A stretch of DNA of 64,000 nucleotides, taken from contig JAMPIV010010569.1 in assembly GCA_024509875.1 (NCBI GenBank), forward strand, positions 62,001-126,000, read 5' to 3'. Position numbers and translations under genes: made by a program. Below are positions 11,451 to 22,847 of the stretch, piece by piece. Positions within the stretch are counted from its first letter, which is position 1. Each line of letters begins with the position of its first letter. Below the pieces are notes generated by a model. That model did no database searches. It worked only from the letters and a program-made list of their open reading frames with translations, and had not been told where the DNA came from. The stretch comes from Oreohelix idahoensis. Taxonomy: Eukaryota; Mollusca; Gastropoda; Stylommatophora; Oreohelicidae.

Positions 11451-12660
11451 ACACAGACTGAAGGAGATCCATGAATGCAGACACACTCACTTCTTTTTTA
11501 CAATGTAAGATTAACATTGATATATGCTGTGCAGACTTTAAGCCCACAAATACAATTCTGCAAAGTGCTAAAAGTGCATGTGTTGATTATAATACAAAAC
11601 ACTGTGCATCGAAAGAATAGTACCTCACGATCACTAAGTTTTAACACATATGGAAAAGTGTCATTTTTAGTTCAAATGCTAATAGATTTGTATATGTCAT
11701 TTCTCGTTTTAAAACTGTATTGTGTATAATTTATTAATATATTTTTTGCGTAAGGATTTTTTTTTGGTCTGGAGTACAGGTATGTATAGAGGCCTACTGT
11801 TTTACTATAGGCTACTGTGCAATTCTACAGGTCTATCTATTCTCAACAACTATTCTAGAGTTATGGATTAATCGTATGCCTGCAAATAATCTAACACTGG
11901 TTTTCTCTGTTCATACTTCCTACATTTTAGTAGGAAATGCTATATATCTTCCTCTAGACACTGCACAGTAAGGTTCTTCAATTCTAAAATAGCCCATTCC
12001 TACCTGCAGTCTCAATAGTTTCTTATTGCTAGGAATTTTTAATTCTCTTGATAGCCTACCTGACATGTTCTTGTTGGAATTACAGTGGTGAAATATGCTC
12101 TTAATGCGTACACATACATAGGCCTACCTGTCGTAAGTATCATAATGTGCCTGAATCAGGCGAACACCCTTTTTGTACAAGCTTCGAACCTTTCGTGCAT
12201 GCGAAATTACTTGTTTTTCAAGATAAGCCATTCGTGAATCCTATCACGACCTACAAAACACTCATGAAGGACGCACGACAATTACCGAAATATGGATCTT
12301 TTAATGTTTTAAAGGGTAATTTCTTGGATTGTGCGAAATCAGGAACGGTTACTCTTAAATTCCGGTGTAAAGCGTTCCTAACGCCCAGGCTAAATTTGTT
12401 AGTGATACGTACCGCTTAATGAAATGATCAAAACTTACGAGTAGGCTAATAGTCCTCAGTGTATCAGAGTTCATTTTCACTTTTATGTGGTATTCTAATA
12501 CTTCGTACACTGGTCAGTTATATTATGTTTTGATGTACATATATATACATCACTATCATAATTTAAACTAAACTGCTAAAATATTAAAATAACGTGGCAG
12601 CTAGGCCTAAGAGCGGATATCGTCCACAGATTGCAAAGTATTGACATCATCCAGAAACCA
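11451..12660. other. AT-rich stretch without a recognised gene
   Basis: A 90-codon open frame at 12147-12419 shows no motif or family resemblance and is likely chance. Nothing else is identified. Confidence 0.4.
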
Positions 12661-13017
12661 GTCAGGGTTGAAATGGAGAGCAGTAGAACATGTGTCCGAT
12701 TTCGCTCAAATGTCTATAGATCCGGCGGCCAAATAACTTGCCTATGTCGCTAGGGTTAGGATAAATATCGGTGTTCCTAACCCTAACCATTATTACGGCG
12801 CGTCTGAATTCTCAGTAAAGGTGGTATGGCTGTGAACAACTTAATTCCTACTGCTCTTCGTTGTAACCCCAGTCAATATTGATATTTAAAATATTCTTAA
12901 ATAATATCTGGTTGAAAAACAGAACAATGGGACATGTGTCTTATTTCACTCAAATGTCTATCAATCCAGTTACCAGTTAAGTCGACAGCATACATTTGAA
13001 AAGAAAATTTCAAAGAT

Positions 13018-13332
13018 GCAACAATAGAGAATGCAGTCAGCGACCCATAGCTTGACTGCTTGCATCAGGGTCAGCGAACCAGAGCTGACCAAGACCCTAC
13101 TCCACCTCCACGTGGTGGTCCTGGAAACAGGCTGCATCACTGCAGTCTGGCTGAGAGAGTAAGGATCGCAGAGGGAAGGCAAACCCGGTCCCAAAAAATG
13201 CTGTGCTGAAGTCGGATGTGTCGACCGAAAGGTGCAGATATTACAGCTCCGGCGTAAACAGACACAACGCAACCACCGTCCTTTTCAGGACGAACGAGGA
13301 AGAAGAAGAAGAAAAGAAAATTCAGAGATGCA
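13018..13332 (+). repeat. (GAA)n-tailed retroposon with imperfect target-site duplication
   Basis: About 295 bp of relatively GC-rich sequence ends in GAAGAAGAAGAAGAAAAG. It is flanked by near repeats GAAAATTTCAAAGATGCAA (ending about 13019) and GAAAATTCAGAGATGCAA (about 13315-13332). The tail resembles that of LINE A, which suggests mobilisation by the same machinery. The body is not a LINE A 3' end and no tRNA boxes were recognised, so the class is open (a SINE or an unrelated LINE tail). Confidence 0.55.
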
Positions 13333-13614
13333 ATCATAAGGGGTAAGATTTACATATCCAAACCTTAAACCCTAATGAAGTGTTCGACTTAATTGTCCAC
13401 CAGATCATTTGATATTTGGGCGAAATCTGACACAAGTCCCACAGTTCTTCACTGCAGTCCAATATTTCTTTATGTGAGGATAAGTTCAAGTCCTTGCCCT
13501 TGAATATATTGAATGTTAGCTACTGAAATGGGAAAGCTTAGCGAGGCAACATTTCCTGTTTCTTGCCTTGATTCTACACTTCAGAATATAGGTCAGATCC
13601 CATCTCTACATGTT

Positions 13615-14098
13615 TGGTTTGGTTTTTAAGTACCATCTTCATTGCACACTGACAACTCCATAAGTGTCCCGACCTTCTCCCTTAGATCACACAAGGAGAA
13701 TCTCAGCACAGTGTGCTAACTCCGTAGCACTGACGAGGATCCCAATGTGTGTATACAGGAATCACACATTCTATAAATATTTCTGTGGTGGGTAGGTTTC
13801 CTAATTTTGAAAAACATTGCGATGGCAGCGGCCATGTGGGCTACTCATTACGATTTCCAACTTCCGTGTGATTTTTTAACTTGCACATGGGACCTCCTAT
13901 TTTTTGCTCTTATCCAAGAAGGCTAGGCAGCTGATCTCACTACCCATGAGATCTCACTACCCAGGAGATCAGGGGGGAGTATGACATCATTAGGAACCAC
14001 TGGTTCTGACAAGAATTTCCATCAGTTATATTTCCAGTCTGGGATTGAACCAACCTTTAGAACTAGAGGGGGATGTCATACCTCTTAGCCACTCGACC
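13615..14098 (-). repeat. tRNA-derived SINE, family S1
   Basis: Second S1 copy. On the minus strand it has an A-box-like TGGCTAAGAGG (complement 14081-14091) and a good B-box GGTTCAATCCC (complement about 14041-14052), with spacing as in a tRNA. The body matches 2738-3205 through TGATCTCACTACCCA, CATGGGACCTCCTAT, ATAAATATTTCTGTGG and CATTGCACACTGACAAC. It contains a small internal duplication of GATCTCACTACCCA at about 13935-13965. Confidence 0.75.
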
Positions 14099-14189
14099 CT
14101 AATGTTTCTGTAGCTCTAACATAACTGTTGTTCAATGTTTCTGTAGCTCAACATAACTGTTGCTCAGTAATCAGTGTTGCTATAAACAT

Positions 14190-14305
14190 ATTTAAAAAAG
14201 CATCTAACCCTAATGTTAAATCTTGTTTTGAGTTTTGTTTGAATTTTTAAAAAATTTCCTCTTACACTAACCTTAACATTAAATCAAACCCTATTTTGAG
14301 CTTTG
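14190..14305. repeat. degenerate direct repeat
   Basis: Two related segments begin CTAACCCTAATGTTAAATC and CTAACCTTAACATTAAATC and end TTTTGAGTTTTG and TTTTGAGCTTTG. They lie about 70 bp apart. Confidence 0.5.
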
Positions 14306-14424
14306 TAAAAAAAAATAACGACCAGGATAAATCAAGCGGGATTTGCCCTTCAACCCACTCAAGCAAGTATGAAACTCTTCAGCTATTTCCCAAGAAAAGA
14401 AAATTTGGCTTTTTAACACAAGAT

Positions 14425-14830
14425 TAAAATCTGCCCTACTCTATGGCTCTGAAATGTATCAAGCAGAAAGCCACCAAAAATATTGTGTCCAAAATCCAGA
14501 CATTCACCTACAGGTGCCTCCAACGCATCCTCCATATAAAATTACCAGATGTAAAAACAAATACAGACACAGTGAGAAAAAAAATCTGCGGAATAGAACC
14601 AGACAACAACCAATACACACACAGATTAAAGGGAGAAAGTGGAGATGGATAGGACACACCCTCAAGAAACAACTAACCACTGTAACCAGATATGCCTTTG
14701 ACTGGAACTCACCAGGAAAGACAAGAATATAGAGGTGAAGGAGAACTGGGAGAATAATGGTAGCAGAAGAAGCCAAGCTTGGAAGAATCTGGTGAGCAGA
14801 GATAAAAAAGATGACCCAAAATATAAATCA
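14425..14830 (+). mobile_element. LINE 3'-ORF fragment
   Basis: Translation gives the C-terminal part of a LINE protein similar in style to LINE A and B: LLYGSEM-like start, IQTFTYRCLQRILHIKLP, a KWRWIGHTLKKQ block, then a frameshifted FDWNSPGKT. Several frame changes are present. A matching 55-bp piece lies inverted at 15020-15078. Confidence 0.65.
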
Positions 14831-15019
14831 GTGGTGAGCAATGGTTACAGCCTTTCTGTTCCAATAAAAATGAAAAGGTATGATGTTTATAATTTAAAGG
14901 TTATAACTGCAAAAAAAGATCGATAATCCTAACAGCTAGGAATAAAATGTCAAAAAAAAGCAGCATGGTTGCTTGTGTCTAATAATCTTGTTTTCAATTT
15001 GTTTTTTTTTGTTGTTGAC

Positions 15020-15078
15020 ATTTTGGTGGCTTTCTGCTTGATTCATTTCAGAGCCATAGAGTAGGGCAGAATCTGCTA
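15020..15078 (-). repeat. inverted copy of a LINE segment
   Basis: The complement of this stretch matches 14428-14483 (words CTCTATGGCTCTGAAATG and AAGCAGAAAGCCACCAAAA). It forms an inverted pair about 540 bp apart. Confidence 0.7.
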
Positions 15079-15271
15079 GTCTGTGTTTATTTTAATACTC
15101 TCCGCAATTCTCACCCATTTGTCTTACAGTGATTGCGAGTAAACCCATTTCCCCAAGCTTTCTCCATTGCGAGTTGCATAGTTTCTCGCTATCACTATGT
15201 GAGAGAACATTCCAGTTAAGTAGTAATCAGTTCACGTCACCTTGCTTGACTCTATTAATAAACCATTTAAA

Positions 15272-15561
15272 GGATTCATGAAGGAGAAGTGGAACAGCTG
15301 GATGCAGTATTCAGATTATGAAGTGACGCCGACAGGAAAAAGGAAGAGGAATGCTATTTTAATTGTGAATGGGTTCAAACTTCATGGGATGCAGTGATAA
15401 TTATTTAAGAAATTTGGCGCTAGTAAAACCCTTGACGATACTGAGGATAATTTATTGTTTGAAGACAGTGATGACTCGACTTCTGATACAAAAGAGATTT
15501 CAAGAGATGGTTTATCTAGCTCTGAAGATGACAATTTTCTGGGTTTTGAGGATGAAGATTA
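15272..15561 (+). pseudogene. pogo/Tigger-like transposase C-terminal fragment
   Basis: One frame reads KEKWNSWMQ, another reads CEWVQTSWDAVIII, and the first frame resumes LFKKFGASKTLDDTEDNLLFED and an acidic serine-rich end (DSDDSTSD, SSSEDDNFLGFEDED) to TAA at 15559-15561. The order W..WM, CEWVL.AWD.V, I.SFKKCGIS..LDGTED, then acidic tail is characteristic of the C-terminus of DDE_1 (pogo/Tigger/jerky) transposases. Two stops and a frame change make it a relic. The catalytic core upstream was not found. Confidence 0.6.
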
Positions 15562-15711
15562 AAACCTTTAATGTAACTACATTTTTTTTCCTTGGAAGAT
15601 TGTTATTTTTTTAACATACCAATTCCCTGAAAATACTTCAATTTTTTGTCAATAAATGTATGATGAGATGTATAAATATTATTTTTCCCCCAAAAATGTC
15701 CATGCGTCTAA

Positions 15712-15890
15712 TAGCAAGATGAAATGAAGATGCTGGAGATGGATAGGGCACACATTGAGGAAACCTGTTGATAACATTCCCAGGAAGTCCTTGTTCTGGA
15801 ATATCCATGATAAGAGAGGTAGATGAAGACTATAGAACACATGGAAAAGAGAACTGGAGAGGGACATAAAAGGGATGAAGTATGTTAATT
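15712..15890 (+). mobile_element. LINE B 3' fragment
   Basis: The coding remnant has CWRWIGHTLRKPVDN, RKSLFWN and TWKRELERDIKG, the conserved C-terminal words of the second RTE-like family in this window. The 5' end is lost and internal stops are present. Confidence 0.7.
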
Positions 15891-16055
15891 TCATTCAAAA
15901 TCAACAACATTAGATCTGAACATGCTGCTCGTTATTCACAGCGGTTTGTCAACGCGCTTTTAGTTACCCACGTTCTTTTCTGCTACCGTTCAGTCACGGG
16001 GTCAAATTCTTACTGGCGTTCGGGAATTCCAGTCCTAGCACACTAAACATTCGAT

Positions 16056-17706
16056 ATGGGGTAATTAAACCTTCGGTGCAAATTTATCGTTGGAAACTCC
16101 AGTTTTAAAGTGGCTTTTTTGGTGATAGTATGTTACTGTAAGTTTCTGTTTAAAAACTAACATTGTACTATAATTACGGCAGAAGATATGAGAGTCTGAA
16201 AAAGTGCAAAAAGTAATTTTTTTCAAGTTTTAATATGTCATCATTGTTACGCAATGACATTAACAGAATACAGAAACTGTACTCAATTTTATACATTAAT
16301 ATAAAATAGATATATACTGCTCAAAAAAAGTTAAAGGCCACTTTCAAAACTATGCTGTTTTTTTAAAAACCTGAACACTCAGTCAAAAACGTTTTGCTGC
16401 ATTTTGTTGCATGCTTAAACAATGTTTGTTAATCTGACAATAAATCAAATCTGCGTTACGTGTGTGTACCTCCAAGGTCAATCAAATGTACATGGCAGAA
16501 AGGGAAATAATGCATGTTTGAAAATGCTTCCTATGGCAAAGCCTGTTGATAACATTGCTGAAATTTGCTTTTCACGTGCAAGTCGTGACTTTAGTGAACA
16601 CATTTCACCCACTTTTCGGAAGGAACGGGCAATGGGTATGTTTGTAACATTTACCATTTTAGCCATGGCTCAGCTAAGACGCTTGACCAATGTTGACAGA
16701 TGGAGAGCGATGGCATGGCTGCAGGATGATGTAGGGCTGCGAGAAGTTGCTAGGAGATTAGGAGTTGCCCACTCTGTCATACAAACTCCGCGTGATCATT
16801 ATAATGCAACCGGCAGTGTCGCAGAACAACGCAGGTCAGGACGTCCAAGGTCTACCACAAGACGGCAAGACACGCTGAGCCATGGCTAAAATGGTAAATG
16901 TAACAAACATAACCATTGCTCGTTCCTTCCGAAAAGTGGGTGACATGTGTTCACTATAGTCACGACTTGCACGTGAAAGGCAAATTTCAGCAATGTTATC
17001 AACAGGCTTTGCCATAGGAAGCATTTTCAAACATGCATTATTTCCCTTTCCACCACGTGCATTTGATTGACCTTGGAAGTACACACACGTAACACAGATT
17101 TGATTTATTGTCAGATTAACAAACATTGTTTAAGCATGCAACAAAATGCAGCAAAACTTTTTTGACTGAGTGTTCAGGTTTAAAAAAAAACAGCTTAGTT
17201 GAAATGACCTAAAAATTGAAAGTGGCCTTTAACTTTTTTTGAGCAGTATATATTATAGAAAAAGGACATCTCTGAAAATTTTTAGCAGCATGCTTCAAAT
17301 AGGAATTATCAGAAGATAAACTGACAAGTAATTAATCTTGGTTAAATCACATTCGAAATGGGGTAATTAAACCTTCACTGCAAATTTATCGTTGGAAACT
17401 CCAGTTTAAAAGTGGTTTTTGGTGATAGTATGTTACTCTAAGTTTCTATTTAAAAACTAACATTGTACTATAATTAAGGCAGAAGATATGAGAGACTGAA
17501 AAAGTGCAAAAAGTAATTTTTTTCAAGTTTTAATATGTCATCATTGTTACGCAATGACATTAATAGTATTCAGAAACTGTACTCAATTATACATTAATAT
17601 AAATAGATATGTTATATCAAAAAGGACATCTCTGAAAATCTTTAGCAGCCTGCTTCAAATAGGAATTTATCAAAAGATGAACCGACAAGTAATTAATCTT
17701 GGTTAA
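16056..17706. repeat. tandem segmental duplication (about 355-bp unit), first copy interrupted
   Basis: Unit 1 is 16056-16316 plus 17247-17345. Unit 2 is 17352-17706. Both run from ATTCGA(T/A)ATGGGGTAATTAAACC through GGCAGAAGATATGAGAG and TGTCATCATTGTTACGCAATG to GACAAGTAATTAATCTTGG. Unit 1 is split by a 930-bp fold-back Tc1-like element. Unit 2 retains the uninterrupted site near 17610. Confidence 0.88.
16317..17246 (+). mobile_element. fold-back Tc1-like element with long terminal inverted repeats
   Basis: A 930-bp element flanked by TA (16315-16316 and 17247-17248). Its ends are inverted repeats of about 360 bp (16317-16674 and 16877-17246, starting CTGCTCAAAAAAAGTTAAAG), with small indels between the arms. 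The centre holds only the N-terminal helix-turn-helix part of a Tc1 transposase: LTNVDRWRAMAWLQDDVGL, REVARRLGVAHSVIQ and RRSGRPRSTTRRQD. The catalytic DDE part has been lost, so it is non-autonomous. A transcript through it could form a strong hairpin. Confidence 0.85.
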
Positions 17707-17949
17707 ATTTCTATTACTTGTACTATATAGAGTGTGTAGGCATAAACTAATACTGATATTTTTTTGGTTTAAAGTAACACTGTTGATGCTGTACATTGTA
17801 AATAAAAATGTGAATATATTATGTTAAACCAAAATAATGATATAGTTTATTATATGTATACGCACAAAATATCAAAGATATGACTATTACCATTCACAAT
17901 ATTATATAGACAAAACGCTGAATATACATGAAACTGCCCTGGCCCCAAA

Positions 17950-19560
17950 ATATCATTCACGCTTTCGTTTTTTCCTGGGGGGAATTTGTACATTGACAGA
18001 TGGAGAAATTTGTAGCAAATGCGTTTCCATTATAAATTTCAACTGTGAACTTATGTTTCTATTACAGCATGCTTGTCTTTCAATTTTAGATACTGCTGAA
18101 TATACAAATTCTCCACCTTGTTCTCCATGCATGCCCATTCCATAGCCATGAGTTCTGATCCAGTTTATGCATTGCGCTAATATACACTGTTTAGGAATTG
18201 TCCAATTGGGGAATAGCTTTCTGAACAAAATCATGTATGTCTATATTGATGTTTGTAATAATGAGGCTGATTCTTGACATATAGATTTGCTGGGAGAAAT
18301 GTTGTTGTGTAATTTCTCAAAAGCTTAATTGAGCAAGTTAAACTGTTCTCTAGCAATAAAGCTATGTTCGTGATAACTTTATTCTTTATAAGCATCAATG
18401 TTCTCTGATGATAGCCTTTGTGAGATCTTTATAAACTTCGATGTTAGATATGTGTGGCAGTTTTTCCCTATAAATGATCTGCTAAGATAAAACTGTGGTA
18501 TGATTTATGTTTAGGTAGTACCACGCCCAAGTGTGAACAAACTGGACCAGACCTAGCACATTGACCCGCAAACTGAAGTTGGACCATTCTATCTTGTGCA
18601 TTTGCAAGTTTAACTTCAAACTTAACTTTCTCCTCCTCATCTTCACAAAATTCAATACATATCTGGAAAAATTTAATTTTGGCTTCTAATTGGTCTCCAT
18701 TTTCCAGTTGCTACTAAATCTCTTAAATTTTTTAATAGAAATAGGGCTGGTGTGTATATCTTGCAAATTCACAAAGATCTTAGCGTCTGTTTTATCGGCT
18801 TCCTGTTCTAGAAGACTGTGGTGTTTTAAAACAATGCTTAGTAAAATATGAAGTTACGAAGGAGCCATATATTCAATTAACATTTGTTTATGTAAAGAAT
18901 TGGGGTAACGTGCTGCTTGTTTTTTTATTTAATTCTCTAAATCTCATAAATCTCTTGTAATTTCCCATCAACATGGCCAGACGTTTTTGTTTGAAAGTTT
19001 TGTGTTGGACTGATATATTAATCATCTTATTTGCCTGGATACACCAAAGACATGGGTAGGGTTCTTGAGATCCAGACAAACCATAAATTTTACTAAACAA
19101 GTCATAATCCTCGAATTAATAAAATAATCATTTGTTTCCCTTCCCACTCTAACTCTAAATCTTTTAATGACTATCCGAGCTTTCATGCCATTCATTAATA
19201 TTTCTAAATTATTGTATGTCTGATAATAATATATGTCCTATTGCTCATATGATATGATGGTATTGGTTTATAATTTGATTTCTCCAAATTCACTACCTGC
19301 AATGTAACTTCCAAACTTCCTTTTCCATGATCACCTCCAATTTTAAGCCGTACTTCATCTTCTGGTATACAATTATTATGCCACATTAATAAGTCCTCCC
19401 TCTTGAAGTCGCTGAAGAGCCCACAAACAAAACCACAAAAATCGTTAAAACTATTCAGTGGTGTCTCTAGCCCTTGTCCATCACCTCCCACAAACTCTTT
19501 CATATCCACATGCACCCATTCATGCCTAATCTCTAGGCAATATTTTGTCTGCCCCTTCAT
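17950..19560 (-). pseudogene. remnant of a multicopy DDE-like transposase-type gene
   Basis: Three separated minus-strand coding pieces lie in a consistent order: KIGGDHGKGSLEVTLQV near 19340, YGLSGSQEPYPCLWCIQA near 19080, and WIRTHGYGMGMHGEQGGEF near 18150 followed by a basic end (PPRKKRKRE). The combination GGDHG..S, YGLSG...PCLWC and GEQG.ES is familiar to me from uncharacterised multicopy proteins of cnidarians, molluscs and lancelets. Acidic residues in these blocks could be a DDE triad, but that is inference and I cannot name the superfamily. Stops and frame changes between the pieces show decay. Confidence 0.45.
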
Positions 19561-20129
19561 GTTTCTGTTTTTGTCATCACTGACCTATGAAATTGACTAC
19601 CCTACATTAATGCGGCGCATTGCAAAGATGAAATTAGGTGGAGAAAATCTTTGATTTCTTCTCAACATTTTTTTATAATTTAAAACTGTCTAGGCTGTTT
19701 AGAGTTTAAGATATTTAATTAGGAAGTCCATTACCCTCAGTAATATCTTCCTCAAATGATGATGCTGTTTTGTAACGGCTGCTACAAAGCAAATAATTTG
19801 AAAAAAACAACGAAAATCCACAGAGCGATAGTATTTTGTAGGAAGTTATTTTCTAGCTAATTACTTTAGTCCTGCAATTATTAGAAATGCGCTTAAACTA
19901 GTTTACATTTCATGCTATTTCCCGCCAACATAAACGATCCCGTGTTCGCCAGTTAACAAGATTTATTGCCTTCAGGTCAGGAGAAAGGGTGTGAAACTAA
20001 AGTAGCGACTTTTTAGAAGGCGCAAACAGCTGTGTATTCCAAACAAGCTGTAGATGCTGAAAGGTTAAGACACTGGCTTCACTTCTTCCCTCTTCATTGT
20101 TTTGAGAGGTGTAATTACTCAAATATGAA

Positions 20130-20595
20130 TAGTCATGGCTGATTTGTTTGTTTTTTTTTCTTTTCCTAAAGTAGAAATATCACTAAGCATACAGTTACTG
20201 TATTTAACTCTTGTTTACATGAATGTCGGCGTCTGTGGCCTAATGGATATGAACGCAGTTTCATAATCCAGATATACCAGGTTCGAAACCTGCTGCAGGC
20301 GGTTTGGTAGCAGATCGCTTTGTGTGGATTTTTAACAATGGTATAAGCGCCGTACCGTTCAGAAAGCAATGGCAAACTACTGAATGAAAAAAATGCCTAG
20401 AAAAATCACAAACAGCCAATAAAAGCTGGGGTTGATTGCCATGTCCTGTAAAGGATAAGCAACTAACTTTTTTACATGAATAGTTAATAATTAACTTAAG
20501 TATCATAGTGAATTCAATTCTACAATATCTTGGTGTTGCCCTGAAGGCTGATTTGAATGTATACCCTGGAGAAGTATACAATAATTAATTATGGA
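20130..20595 (+). repeat. duplicated segment, copy 1 (with SINE)
   Basis: Sequence around 20130-20224 and 20471-20595 matches 21600-21800 (words GCTGATTT, CTAAA.CAGAAAT, GTTAATAATTA.CTTAAG, GAAGGCTGATT). Copy 1 carries the SINE at 20225-20470; copy 2 does not. Confidence 0.75.
20225..20470 (+). repeat. tRNA-derived SINE with 11-bp target-site duplication
   Basis: The head has an A-box-like GTGGCCTAATGGAT and a B-box GGTTCGAAACC about 45 bp apart, as in a tRNA. The tRNA-unrelated body includes GCAATGGCAAACTACTGAATG and AAATGCCTAGAAAAATCAC. The 11-bp duplication TTTACATGAAT (20214-20224 and 20471-20481) fixes both ends at 246 bp. A paralogous empty site exists near 21670-21690. Confidence 0.85.
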
Positions 20596-20599
20596 ACTG

Positions 20600-21545
20600 G
20601 GTGCTTGCTTAGAAAAGAAGGAGGGAAGTGGTATGACAAGATCGTTAATGTGAAACTAATGACAAGAACCAAACAAGTGCCAGTGGAACAAGAGAACAGA
20701 TGAAGATGCAGGGGTCAAGGTTTGACAAGACAGGCCCTTCTTAAATAGTAGGTAATGCCTTCGCGAATACATAGCCTCTGTCAACCAAGCCAACCATACC
20801 CGCTCATGGTGTTCCCTGCTTGTGCATACACGGCTCTGGCGAATGGCAAATAACTGGTGCCAAATAACCGGTACTCCAAGTCTATGGGGTAAAACAATTG
20901 ACTGTGGGTGGGGGACCCTACAGAAACCCCTCAGAGGAGCATCCCCCCCCTCCCCCATCCCCGTTAGGTGCGGAAACATTGGGCCCACCGGCATGTGGCC
21001 ATGTCCCACCAAGGGCATGCCCAGGGAACTCCCCCTGGTAAAACTAAAGTCAAGGAGTAAACCCTGCAAAACATCAGTGCAGGAGGAGCATGATAGTCTT
21101 GGTTGACAATCCATCTAAGAGAAGGAAAACTTCACACAAATCCACGTAGGAAAGACTCGTTAGTCTGGAAAGACAGCTTTCCTAGGAGAGACAACTCTGA
21201 TGACAAACAACTGCTACCATGCAGGAAGGTCATGGAAAACTGCTAGGGAAGCAGTCCCAAACAAATGCATGCTGAAGACGGGTGCACTGGGGCACAAGGC
21301 GCACAACATAGTGCAACGCAAACTGCCTTGAGATGACAGATGAAGATGCTGGAGATGTATAGGACACATATTGAGGAAACCTGTTGATAAGATTCCTAGA
21401 CAGTCCTTGTTCTGTAATCTCCATGGTACGAGAGGTAGATGAAGACCAAGGAACACATGGAGAAGAGAACTGGAGACGGACATGAAGGAGACATGGAAAG
21501 AACTTGAACTGACGGCACAGGACAAGATGGAAGACTTGGCATTAG
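20600..21545 (+). mobile_element. LINE B copy with 5' leader-like part and 3' end
   Basis: The 3' part (about 21325-21545) shows the LINE B C-terminal remnant (RTHIEET, TVLVL, EHMEKRTGDGH). The part before it (20740-21320) is relatively GC-rich with long runs such as CCCCCCCCTCCCCC and GGGTGGGGGACC. It could be the leader of the same element, with the middle deleted. The junctions were not resolved. Confidence 0.5.
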
Positions 21546-21599
21546 TTTTTTGAAGGGGAGTTTTTAGGTGAAAATAAAAAAATTACTTTTGTATGAATA

Positions 21600-21800
21600 T
21601 TCACAGCTGATTTTTTTCCCTAAAACAGAAATTTCACCAAGCCGAGTGTGTTAAATATTGAACTTTTGTTTATCTGAACGGTTAATAATTAGCTTAAGCA
21701 TCACAGTCAGTTCAGTTATATAATATCTCATTTTCCAGAAGGCTGATTCTAATGTACACCTTGCAGTAGCATTTTATAAGTAATTATAGAACAGACCAAC
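21600..21800 (+). repeat. duplicated segment, copy 2 (empty SINE site)
   Basis: Paralogue of 20130-20595 without the SINE. The uninterrupted site reads TTTTGTTTATCTGAACGGTTAATAATT-like sequence near 21670. Confidence 0.75.
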
Positions 21801-21984
21801 AATCTAGTGAAAAATTTCCCTTTTAAAAACTCCTACAGAATAACTGAGTATATAAACAAAAATCTTTGTCAGAAACACAAAAACATAATATAAGTGCATG
21901 TGTAATAACGATTCAAGCAAATTGTACAGGAGATTTTTATAAAGTTTAGGCCAGTGGATTTGTTATAAATATGAGGATCATCAC

Positions 21985-22070
21985 CACCTCTCAGCGCCCC
22001 AAGAAGCATAGGCCTTCAACAAACTTAAGCCAAGTCTTCCTGTCCTGTGCCATTAGCTCAAGGTTAAGGA
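21985..22070 (-). mobile_element. LINE B 3'-end fragment
   Basis: The complement carries the LINE B end words seen at 31043-31130 and 57124-57180 (AAGAAGCATAGGCCTTCAAC and CCAAGTCTTCCTGTCCTGTG on the plus strand). Confidence 0.6.
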
Positions 22071-22200
22071 GATTTATATAAAGTTTATGGCCAGTGGAAT
22101 TGTTATAAATATGAGGATAGCATTTAGCAAAAAACTAACTGTACTGATTTCTCTTCTAATCATTCTGCATATACCTTCTACATTTGTCATTTTATTTCAG

Positions 22201-22386
22201 CTGTAAGATATGGTCTTGGAAAGTGGGATGGAAGGTGACATTCTGAAAGTTGTTCCAAGTCCTGAGGAACTTCAAATAATTGGCCACCGGAATCAGGATT
22301 CCTGGAAATGTCCAGAAGTGGGATGTTCATATGTGGCATTGAATGCCTGCATTTTAGGTCTTCACAGGTTACATGTTCATAATTTT
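22201..22386 (+). CDS. ATMIN: ATMIN/ASCIZ-like gene, first coding exon
   Basis: The exon starts after a TTTATTTCAG acceptor and ends at a GTAAGT donor (22387). Translation begins at ATG 22210; an in-frame TAA at 22204-22206 rules out coding further upstream, so an untranslated exon must precede it. The 59 codons encode a short N-terminus and the first C2H2-type finger (CPEVGCSYVALN, then HRLHVH). The exon ends in phase 0 and joins 30630. ATMIN/ASCIZ is a nuclear zinc-finger protein that activates DYNLL1 (LC8) transcription and interacts with ATM; that knowledge comes from vertebrates and flies. Identification rests on the fingers plus the TQT-rich tail in the last exon. Confidence 0.82.
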
Positions 22387-22847
22387 GTAAGTGCTTTTTT
22401 TTCAGTGGCATGGGTAAAGATAGGCAATAGTATCTAATTAGTTGTCGCATGTTTGGAACATGCCATACAAGGCAACTGAAACCTCATAATAATAATAAAA
22501 TCCCAGCTAATTCTGTCAGAAGCGTTCGTAACGCCCGAAAATAGTAACACTCAACAAATAAAAGTGCGCATTTTGAACGGCGTGCATGTTCAAACTTTTT
22601 TTAACCTCGGATGTAAAACAAATATTTTGGTTTTCTCCTGAAAATAGTAACACTCACCAAAGAAAAATACGCAAAGGATGGTGTGCATGCGCCACTATCA
22701 TCTCTCTGTGAACGGCGTGCATGTTCAGACTTTGTACAACATTATTTTAGTGCTATAATTAACAGGAATGCGCGTACAATACTTTAAGTTTCACGCTTTT
22801 GTTAGAATAGAATCAACTGGTATTTCCCTAAGGGGCGAAGATCGGCT

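Noticed and set aside
12147..12419. 90-codon open frame
   Set aside because: No family resemblance, no splice or start context; likely chance in AT-rich DNA.
12740..12790. Telomere-like TAGGGTTAGG and CCTAACCCTAACC words
   Set aside because: Only one short inverted pair is present, not an array; no evidence of an interstitial telomere.
20225..20300. Functional tRNA gene
   Set aside because: A and B boxes are present but the segment does not fold into a full cloverleaf and is followed by a SINE body with target-site duplication.
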